Positions 55,993 to 64,000 of a stretch of DNA of 64,000 nt are shown in pieces. Position 1 is the stretch's first letter. Each line of letters opens with the position of its first letter. Position numbers and translations under genes: made by a program. Under the pieces are notes generated by a model, which was given only the letters and a program-made list of their open reading frames with translations, was not told the DNA's origin and made no database searches. This stretch comes from Pseudomonas fulva. GTDB taxonomy: Bacteria > Pseudomonadota > Gammaproteobacteria > Pseudomonadales > Pseudomonadaceae. The DNA lies in assembly GCF_015680705.1 (NCBI RefSeq), contig NZ_JADNYP010000001.1, positions 186,001-250,000 on the forward strand, read 5' to 3'.

Positions 55993-56017
55993 GCCGGGCG
56001 ATGAACGATCGCCCGGC
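55993..56017 (+). terminator. Terminator-like hairpin after ilvE
   Basis: A perfect 10-bp stem (GCCGGGCGAT at 55993-56002 with ATCGCCCGGC at 56008-56017) around GAACG lies 18 bp after the ilvE stop. Strong GC stem; U-tract absent. Confidence 0.62.
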
Positions 56018-56121
56018 GCTCTGGCCATGCCTTCCTCCGTCGCGGAGATGAATTTTTCTTAAACTGGGCGCTGTCCATTCTTTGGCACAATCATTTCCTC
56101 CCCTATCGCCCAGGAACCCGC

Positions 56122-56802
56122 ATGTCCCGCGTACTGACCATCGAAGATGACGCCATCACCGCCCAGGAGATCGTCGCCGAGCTGTCCAGCCATGGCCTGG
56201 AAGTCGATTGGGCCGACAATGGGCGCGAAGGCCTGGCCAAGGCCATCGCCGGCGGCTACGACCTGATCACCCTAGACCGGATGTTGCCCGAGGTCGACGG
56301 GCTGACCATCGTCACCACCTTGCGCAATCTGAAGATCGCCACACCGATCCTGATGATCAGTGCCTTGTCCGACGTCGACGAGCGCGTGCGCGGCCTGCGC
56401 GCCGGCGGCGATGACTACCTGACCAAGCCGTTCGCCTCCGACGAAATGGCCGCCCGGGTCGAGGTCCTGCTGCGACGCAACAGCGTACCGACGACCCAGA
56501 CCCGCCTGCAGGTCGCCGACCTCGAGCTGGACCTGATCACCCATGAGGCGCGGCGCGGCGAGCAGCCCCTCAACCTGCTGCCCACCGAGTACAAGCTGCT
56601 TGAATACCTGATGCGCCACGCTGGCCAGGTGATCACCCGGATGATGATCTTCGAGGAAGTCTGGGGGTATCACTTCGATCCGGGCACCAACCTGATCGAC
56701 GTCCATATCGGCCGTCTGCGCAAGAAGATCGACGCAGCGGGGCAACCACCGCTGATCCGTACCGTGCGGGGCTCCGGCTATGCTATTGCCGAACCCGTCT
56801 AA
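56122..56802 (+). CDS. OmpR-family response regulator
   Basis: This 226-residue regulator has a receiver domain with D9-D10 and phosphoacceptor D52 (LITLDRMLP), the conserved Lys in YLTKPFASDEM, and a winged-helix output domain (EYKLLEYLMRHAGQVITRMMIFEEVWGYHF, VHIGRLRKKI). It resembles the CopR/PfeR-like branch, but the input is unknown. The downstream kinase gene overlaps it by 23 bp, so the pair is translated together. ATG 56122 lies 11 nt after CAGGA. Confidence 0.93.
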   Translation: MSRVLTIEDDAITAQEIVAELSSHGLEVDWADNGREGLAKAIAGGYDLITLDRMLPEVDGLTIVTTLRNLKIATPILMISALSDVDERVRGLRAGGDDYLTKPFASDEMAARVEVLLRRNSVPTTQTRLQVADLELDLITHEARRGEQPLNLLPTEYKLLEYLMRHAGQVITRMMIFEEVWGYHFDPGTNLIDVHIGRLRKKIDAAGQPPLIRTVRGSGYAIAEPV

Positions 56803-58159
56803 AGGCTGGAGCTCTTCGACCAGCCGGCTGCTGGCACTCTACAGCTTCCTGTTCGTGGCCTGGAGCAGCATCCTCATGGGTGTGCTGTACCTCGAGGTTT
56901 CCAGTTACCTGAACAAGCTGACCCGGCACTCGATGCTGCAGCGCCAGCATCTGTTCGCACACATGTCCGGCAAGCAGCTCGACGACGCGCTGGTCGCCAG
57001 CCAGGCGTTCGAGCAACGCAGTTTCGACGCCTACGGGCTGTTCGATGCCCACCTCGGCCCGGTCGCCGGACCGATACGCGCGATCCCGCCCGGGCTGCAG
57101 CTCGACGGCCGGATCCATGAGCTCCAGCGTTGCCTGGACGCCGATGACCCGCACCTGCCACGCGACAGCTGCGATGCCGTGGCGATCCAGGTCCAGGATG
57201 GACGCTGGCTGGTACTGGTGCGCGACAACGGATCCCTGTTCGTGGTCACCCGCATCATCCTGCACGCCCTGCTCTGGGGCATCTCGCTGACGTTGATTCC
57301 CGGTTTCGCTGGCTGGTACCTGCTGCGCCGACGCCCGCTCAAGCGTATCCGCGCGGTGCAGGCCAGCGCCGAGCTGATCGTTGCCGGCGACCTGACCCAT
57401 CGCCTGCCCTTGTCGTCCCGACGTGACGAGCTGGACATGCTCGCGGCCATCGTCAACGCCATGCTCGATCGCATCGAGCGGCTGATGCACGAAGTCAAGG
57501 GCGTCTGTGACAACATCGCGCACGACTTGCGTACACCGCTGACCCGCCTGCGCGCCCAGCTCTATCGGATTCGCCAGCAGAACAGCGACGACTGGCCCGA
57601 AGCCCAGGCGCTGGACCAGGCGATTAGCGAGACCGATACGCTGATGGCACGATTTCGCGGGTTGTTGCGCATCAGCGAACTGGAGGACCGACGGCGCCGT
57701 GCCGGGTTCGTCGAACTCGACCCGGCGGAGTTGCTGCTCGAGCTGCACGATTTCTATCTGCCGCTGGCCGAGGATGGCGGTATCAGGCTGGACCTGGCCG
57801 GCACGCAGAGATTACCGGCGCTGCACGGCGATCGCGAGTTGCTGTTCGAGGCGCTGGCGAACCTGGTGGGCAACGCGATCAAGTTCACGCCAGAAGGCGG
57901 CCAGGTACGTATCGAGGCGAAGATCGACGGCAAGGCCCTGGCGATCGCGGTCGAGGACAGCGGGCCAGGCATACCGGAAAGCGAGCGCCAGGCGGTGCTG
58001 AAGCGGTTCTACCGTAGCGAGGAAGGCCATCGCCATCCTGGTTTCGGGCTGGGCCTGTCGATCGTCGCGGCGATCGTCGACCTGCATGGCTTCGAACTTG
58101 ATGTCGGCGCCAGCGAACTGGGCGGAGCCAAGCTGACGTTGCGCTGTCCGTTGGGCTGA
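56780..58159 (+). CDS. Membrane sensor histidine kinase partner of the OmpR-type regulator
   Basis: This 459-residue kinase has TM1 at about 17-38, a periplasmic loop of ~115 residues and TM2 at about 155-182. It continues with a HAMP region (RRRPLKRIRAVQASAELIVAGDLTHRLP), HisKA (NIAHDLRTPLTRLRAQL) and HATPase with N-box NLVGNAIKFTPEGG, G1 VEDSGPGIP and G2 GFGLGLSIVAAIV. The His in AHDLRTP is the phosphorylation site. The periplasmic part has one C-x8-C pair (QRCLDADDPH...DSCD) that could form a disulfide or bind metal. The signal is not known. Confidence 0.92.
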   Translation: MLLPNPSKGWSSSTSRLLALYSFLFVAWSSILMGVLYLEVSSYLNKLTRHSMLQRQHLFAHMSGKQLDDALVASQAFEQRSFDAYGLFDAHLGPVAGPIRAIPPGLQLDGRIHELQRCLDADDPHLPRDSCDAVAIQVQDGRWLVLVRDNGSLFVVTRIILHALLWGISLTLIPGFAGWYLLRRRPLKRIRAVQASAELIVAGDLTHRLPLSSRRDELDMLAAIVNAMLDRIERLMHEVKGVCDNIAHDLRTPLTRLRAQLYRIRQQNSDDWPEAQALDQAISETDTLMARFRGLLRISELEDRRRRAGFVELDPAELLLELHDFYLPLAEDGGIRLDLAGTQRLPALHGDRELLFEALANLVGNAIKFTPEGGQVRIEAKIDGKALAIAVEDSGPGIPESERQAVLKRFYRSEEGHRHPGFGLGLSIVAAIVDLHGFELDVGASELGGAKLTLRCPLG

Positions 58160-58298
58160 GCGGGCCTGGGCCAGCCGTCCTTGGCCAGCCCAGTCTGGAG
58201 GGTCGCCTCAACAGGCACTCCACCGATAGTGCTGGAAAAACGGCCACCGAACCGTGGGAATGCCCGTCGAGGCTGGTCCGGCGGCCCGGTGGCGGCTC

Positions 58299-59681
58299 CT
58301 ACTGCGCCAGACGCCAGGTCGTTCCGCCCTTGCTGTCCTCCAGCACCACGCCCATGGCGGTCAACTGGTCACGGATACGATCCGATTCGCTCCAGTTCTT
58401 ATCGACACGCGCTTGCAGACGCGCCTGGATCAGTGCCTCGATCTCGGCCGCATCGACCTTGCCTTCGGCCCCGGCGCGCAAGAACTCATCGGCGTCCAGC
58501 TGCAATACTCCCAGCACATCCCCCAACTCGCGCAGGCGTCCCGCAAGGCCCGCGGCCGCTTGGGAATCGCTGTCGCGCAGCCGGTTGATCTCGCGGACCA
58601 GGTCGAACAGCACAGCGCAAGCCTCGGGCGTGCCGAAATCGTCATCCATCGCCGCGGCGAAACGCTCCACGAAGGCCTCGCCCCCTTCGGCAGCCACTCG
58701 CGGCAGGCCACGCAACGCATGGTAGAAACGCTCCAGCGCGCCCTTGGCGTCACGCAGGCTGTCTTCGGAGTAGTTGATCGCGCTGCGGTAGTGGCTGGCC
58801 ACCAGCAGATAACGCACGACCTCCGGATGATACTTGTCGAGCACGTCGCGGATGGTGAAGAAGTTGTTCAGCGACTTGGACATCTTCTCGCCGTTGATGC
58901 GAATCATCCCGCAGTGCATCCACGCCTTGGCGTAGGGCTTGCCGGTAGCGGCCTCGCTCTGGGCGATCTCGTTCTCGTGATGCGGGAATTCCAGGTCACT
59001 GCCGCCGCCGTGGATATCGAAGCTCTCTCCCAGGCAGCAGGTGGACATCACCGAACATTCGATATGCCAGCCGGGACGTCCCGGCCCCCACGGCGAATCC
59101 CAGCTCGGCTCGCCCGGCTTGGCGCCCTTCCACAGCACGAAGTCCAACGGATCCTGCTTGGCCTCGTCCACCTCGATGCGCGCGCCGATGCGCAGGTCTT
59201 CGATCCGGCGCCGTGACAGCTTGCCGTAGCCGACGAACTTGCCGACCCGATAGTACACGTCGCCATTGCCTGGCGCGTAGGCATAGCCCTTGTCGATCAG
59301 CGTCTGGATCATCGCGTGCATGCCGGGGATATGGTCGGTTGCGCGTGGCTCCTGGTCCGGCGGCAGGATGTTCAGACGTCGCTCGTCCTCGTGCATCGCG
59401 TCGATCATGCGCGCGGTCAGCGCGTCGAAGCGCTCGCCGTTCTCGTTGGCGCGGTGGATGATCTTGTCGTCGATGTCGGTGATGTTGCGCACGTAGGTCA
59501 GGTCGTAGCCGCTCTTGCGCAACCAGCGCGTCGCCAGGTCGAACGCCACCATGCTGCGCCCGTGGCCGAGGTGGCAGTAGTCGTAGACGGTCATGCCGCA
59601 GACGTACATGCGAACCTTGTTGCCGTCGAGCGGCGTGAAGACTTCCTTGGTCTTGGTCAGGGTGTTGTAGATGGTAAGCAC
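58299..59681 (-). CDS. cysS: Cysteinyl-tRNA synthetase
   Basis: This class I synthetase charges tRNA-Cys. The 460-residue protein has the HIGH equivalent HLGH within [17 protein letters not shown], zinc ligands (VCGM near the N-terminus, then CSVM, then PHHENE and MHCGM), and the KMSKS motif in [13 protein letters not shown]. The C-terminal DALR region follows ([12 protein letters not shown] onward). The start is GTG at 59681 (read as Met: [15 protein letters not shown]) after GAGGAACC. The glnS stop lies 9 bp upstream, so the pair is one transcript. Confidence 0.97.
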   Translation of the reverse strand: MLTIYNTLTKTKEVFTPLDGNKVRMYVCGMTVYDYCHLGHGRSMVAFDLATRWLRKSGYDLTYVRNITDIDDKIIHRANENGERFDALTARMIDAMHEDERRLNILPPDQEPRATDHIPGMHAMIQTLIDKGYAYAPGNGDVYYRVGKFVGYGKLSRRRIEDLRIGARIEVDEAKQDPLDFVLWKGAKPGEPSWDSPWGPGRPGWHIECSVMSTCCLGESFDIHGGGSDLEFPHHENEIAQSEAATGKPYAKAWMHCGMIRINGEKMSKSLNNFFTIRDVLDKYHPEVVRYLLVASHYRSAINYSEDSLRDAKGALERFYHALRGLPRVAAEGGEAFVERFAAAMDDDFGTPEACAVLFDLVREINRLRDSDSQAAAGLAGRLRELGDVLGVLQLDADEFLRAGAEGKVDAAEIEALIQARLQARVDKNWSESDRIRDQLTAMGVVLEDSKGGTTWRLAQ

Positions 59682-59690
59682 GAAGGTTCC

Positions 59691-61394
<1,704 letters not shown>

Positions 61395-61631
61395 TTGGAT
61401 CCTTGAAGACGGGTAAACGGCCCGGTGGGCCGACTCAATCAAAGGGCTTATCATAGCCGATGCAGTCAAGTCGCCGACAGTCAGGCACCGACAAACTGGC
61501 GCGTTTTATCGCGCGCCATGCAAAATAACCGGCACCGACATTGTGTCGTCGCGGTCCGACAGTGCGTCAGGTCTGGGTACGCCCACCAGCGCACCCTATT
61601 TCACCCAAGCCTTGAAAGAGCGAATCCAGGT

Positions 61632-62132
61632 ATGTCCAAAGTCAAACTGAGCACCAACCACGGCGATATCGTCCTGCAACTGGATGCCGAGAAAGCCCCG
61701 CAGACCGTCGACAACTTCGTCCAGTACGTCAAGGAAGGTCACTACGACGGGACCGTGTTCCACCGCGTGATCAAGGGCTTCATGATCCAGGGCGGCGGTT
61801 TCGAGCCGGGCATGAGCCAGAAGAAAACCCGTGCGAGCATTCAGAACGAAGCCGACAACGGTCTGAAGAACAAGAAGTACAGCATCGCCATGGCCCGCAC
61901 CATGGAGCCGCACTCGGCCTCGGCACAGTTCTTCATCAACGCCTCCGACAATGATTTCCTCAACCACAGCGGCAAGAACGTGCAGGGCTGGGGCTATGCC
62001 GTGTTCGGCGAAGTGATCGAAGGCCGCGAAGTGGTCGATGCCATCGAGAAGGTCGCCACCGGTTCCAACGCCGGCCATCAGGACGTGCCGAAGGACGACG
62101 TGGTCATCGAGAAAGCCGAGATCATTGAGTGA
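61632..62132 (+). CDS. ppiB: Peptidyl-prolyl cis-trans isomerase B (cyclophilin)
   Basis: PpiB is a cytoplasmic cyclophilin that speeds proline isomerisation during folding. The 166-residue protein has the active-site [15 protein letters not shown], the [17 protein letters not shown] block and the C-terminal [13 protein letters not shown]. No signal peptide is present, which separates it from periplasmic PpiA. The lpxH start overlaps its stop by 4 bp (GTGA). Confidence 0.95.
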   Translation: MSKVKLSTNHGDIVLQLDAEKAPQTVDNFVQYVKEGHYDGTVFHRVIKGFMIQGGGFEPGMSQKKTRASIQNEADNGLKNKKYSIAMARTMEPHSASAQFFINASDNDFLNHSGKNVQGWGYAVFGEVIEGREVVDAIEKVATGSNAGHQDVPKDDVVIEKAEIIE

Positions 62133-62851
62133 TACTGCTGATCTCCGATCTGCACTTGCAAGAGGAACGCCCGGACATCACCCGGGCGTTCCTCGATCTG
62201 CTGCAGGGCCGCGCGCGGCATGCCAGTGCACTCTATATCCTCGGCGACTTCTTTGAAACGTGGATCGGCGACGACGCCATGACGCCCTTCCAGCGATCGA
62301 TCCGCGACGCCCTGCGCGCGCTTGCCAACCATGGCACCGCCGTCTACCTGATGCATGGCAATCGCGATTTCCTGCTGGGTCAGACCTTTTGCGAGGGCGC
62401 TGGCTGCACCTTGCTGGCCGACCCCTGCGTCATCGAGCTCGGCGGCGAGCCGGTGCTGCTGATGCATGGCGACACCCTTTGCACCCGTGACGTCGGCTAC
62501 ATGAAGCTGCGCCGCGTGCTGCGCAACCCGCTGACCTTGTGGGCGCTGCGGCATCTGCCCCTGGGCCTGCGCCAGCGCCTGGCACGCAAGCTACGCAGCG
62601 AAAGCCGCACGCAGACGCGCATGAAGGCAACCGACATCGTCGATGTCACGCCCGAGCAAGTGCCCAAGGTGATGGCCGATCATGGCGTGCGCACCCTGGT
62701 CCATGGCCACACCCACCGTCCCGCGATCCACAAGCTGACCGTCGACGGCGAGCCCGCCCGGCGCATCGTGCTGGGCGACTGGGACCGTCAAGGCTGGGCC
62801 CTGCAGATCGACGACCAGGGCTTCCAGCTCGCGCCATTCGCGTTCACCTGA
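62129..62851 (+). CDS. lpxH: UDP-2,3-diacylglucosamine diphosphatase
   Basis: LpxH cleaves UDP-2,3-diacylglucosamine to lipid X and UMP in lipid A synthesis, at the inner face of the membrane. The 240-residue metallophosphoesterase shows all site motifs: [39 protein letters not shown] and [10 protein letters not shown], with the late GDWDRQG. The start is GTG at 62129, overlapping ppiB by 4 bp; ppiB-lpxH is the common gamma-proteobacterial order. Confidence 0.96.
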   Translation: MILLISDLHLQEERPDITRAFLDLLQGRARHASALYILGDFFETWIGDDAMTPFQRSIRDALRALANHGTAVYLMHGNRDFLLGQTFCEGAGCTLLADPCVIELGGEPVLLMHGDTLCTRDVGYMKLRRVLRNPLTLWALRHLPLGLRQRLARKLRSESRTQTRMKATDIVDVTPEQVPKVMADHGVRTLVHGHTHRPAIHKLTVDGEPARRIVLGDWDRQGWALQIDDQGFQLAPFAFT

Positions 62852-62860
62852 CGAACCGAC

Positions 62861-64000
62861 TCACAGTTCGCCGATCGCCAGCACGGCCTGGTCGCGCTCG
62901 CTGATCACATACCGCCGCAGCTGCGGATCGGCCTCGATCTGCGCCTCGGTGAACGGCATCGGGTGCCACTGTCCAGCGGCGAACGCGCGGGTCTGGTCGC
63001 TGGCGTGGCGCGAGGCCGCTTCGCTGGACAAGGAGAACGCCAGCAGCCCTTGGGCCTGTGGCCCGTGGTCGGTGAAGCTGACCACCTGCAGGTAGCTGGT
63101 GCCGCTGACCACCAGTCGTTTTCCAGGCCGGCGCGGTACACTGCGGATTGCATTGTAGACCCCCAGCGCCTGCGGTCCGCCAGGAACCGGCGTGCCGTCC
63201 ATCGCCTGCTGGACCTGGCCCCAGGTGGCATCGCTTGGCACACCGCTGTCGGCCACCTGCTTCTGCGCGGCGAGGCCGGCCTGACGCAGTCCCTGGCGCA
63301 CCTGCGCCCGATCGATCGCCAGGCCACGCGGGGTATGCACCGGATCGGCCGGGTCGAAGGCTACGCGCCACGCCCCAGGGTGGGCCTGCAGGGCTTCAAG
63401 CATCTGCTGGAAGTGCAGCAGGCCTGCTGCATTGCTCGCCAGCCCGGCCTTGCCATCCCAGGCGCGCAGACTGGTGCACAGCGGCTTCAGGTCGGCCTGG
63501 ACACCCTTGCACCATTGCAGCAGGTCGGGTAGCACCAGGCTGGCCAGGTGCACTTGGTCATCCATCACCATCGCTCGCAGATCCGCCGGGCCGACCTGCT
63601 TCTGCGCCAGCAGACGCTGCAAGGCGAAGCGGGCCCGCAGGCCCAACGGTTCGTCCTGGCGGCTGACCACGGGTGAGAACCCGGTCAATGGCTGGGCCGG
63701 GTTGGTCAGCCAGGCCGAGTCATTGGCGTTGTGCACGAAGTCACGGCGTTCCAGGCTCGGCAGCAAGTATGCCGGGAAGATGCCAGGCTGAGCCGCCCGC
63801 GGATCGGACTTCCATCGACATGCCTGGCGCGAGCCGTCCAGCACTACCCTGCGCAGCGCAGCGCTCGCTGGGTCGCTGCACTGCGCCAGCAACGCCTGGT
63901 CGACGTAGGGAATCACCGACTGGTTCAGGTAGAGTGCCTCCTGGCCCGCGCCGACGGCCAGGGTGTTGACCCAAGGCACGCCCTGGATCTGTTCTACCGA
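62861..64000 (-). CDS. Penicillin/acyl-homoserine-lactone acylase-family protein, C-terminal part
   Basis: The frame runs off the right edge, so only the last ~379 residues are seen. They correspond to the C-terminal part of the beta chain of an Ntn-hydrolase acylase. The block LERRDFVHNANDSAWLTNPAQPLTGFSPV contains the family's conserved NANDSAW (the Asn is catalytic), followed by the long C-terminal segment found in HacB/QuiP/PvdQ-type proteins. The catalytic N-terminal Ser and the signal peptide must lie beyond the window. Substrates could be AHL signals, penicillins or other amides. It is convergent with lpxH, 9 bp apart. Confidence 0.85.
   Translation of the reverse strand, partial: SVEQIQGVPWVNTLAVGAGQEALYLNQSVIPYVDQALLAQCSDPASAALRRVVLDGSRQACRWKSDPRAAQPGIFPAYLLPSLERRDFVHNANDSAWLTNPAQPLTGFSPVVSRQDEPLGLRARFALQRLLAQKQVGPADLRAMVMDDQVHLASLVLPDLLQWCKGVQADLKPLCTSLRAWDGKAGLASNAAGLLHFQQMLEALQAHPGAWRVAFDPADPVHTPRGLAIDRAQVRQGLRQAGLAAQKQVADSGVPSDATWGQVQQAMDGTPVPGGPQALGVYNAIRSVPRRPGKRLVVSGTSYLQVVSFTDHGPQAQGLLAFSLSSEAASRHASDQTRAFAAGQWHPMPFTEAQIEADPQLRRYVISERDQAVLAIGEL

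Overview
The window is a stretch of chromosome from a fluorescent-type Pseudomonas, most likely of the P. putida group. The evidence is high GC with matching codon use throughout, a 358-residue HPPD of the Pseudomonas type, the aerobic cobalamin set cobW-cobN-chlID plus cobE-cobM with adenosylcobalamin riboswitches, the neighbourhood cysS-glnS-ppiB-lpxH, and a DUF6543/NEL effector of a kind common in plant- and insect-associated pseudomonads. I see no prophage, intact insertion sequence, CRISPR array, tRNA or rRNA.

Layout. 1-5.3 kb: the end of a TPR protein, a CSS-motif membrane sensor with no EAL domain, HPPD, a full CSS-EAL phosphodiesterase and a RarD-like permease. 5.3-9.2 kb: a ribitol-type catabolic locus (ribitol dehydrogenase-like SDR, LacI regulator, FGGY kinase) with four matching LacI-type operators; the kinase has a stop at codon 3 of its best-placed reading frame. 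9.2-18 kb: a TerC/CBS/CorC protein, a PAS-LuxR regulator divergent from an MHS transporter, katG with an OxyR-like site, alkB, a DUF1294 protein and uppP. 18.3-23.6 kb: pnuC with a NadR-like kinase, an LTA-synthase-like enzyme, a VpsR-like regulator with an altered GAFTGA loop, and a small conserved protein. 23.7-32.4 kb: the cobalamin region, with two divergent B12 riboswitches, a chelatase gene carrying a textbook -1 frameshift signal, and two copies of a dispersed palindromic element flanking cobE-cobM.

32.8-45.5 kb: a response regulator with a BvgS/EvgS-type hybrid kinase, a gluconokinase, a small exported proline/asparagine-rich protein, a 1634-residue NEL-type E3 ligase effector whose Shine-Dalgarno sits in a hairpin, and a UvrD-like helicase that overlaps it tail to tail. 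45.6-54.8 kb: pirin, tandem universal stress protein, PhyH-like dioxygenase, a LysR regulator divergent from a Sad/YneI-type aldehyde dehydrogenase, an acyltransferase-3/SGNH protein, sodC, a small unknown protein and a YghA-type SDR. 54.9-64 kb: conserved core genes ilvE, a two-component pair, cysS, glnS, ppiB, lpxH and the C-terminal part of a penicillin/AHL acylase.

Genes that appear to work together are the ribitol locus under one LacI protein; cobW-cobN-chlID as the cobalt-insertion module, with cobE-cobM on the opposite strand under a second riboswitch; pnuC plus its kinase for nicotinamide riboside salvage; and the RR-hybrid kinase pair. All functional names rest on recognised motifs and remembered families. 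No database search was run.
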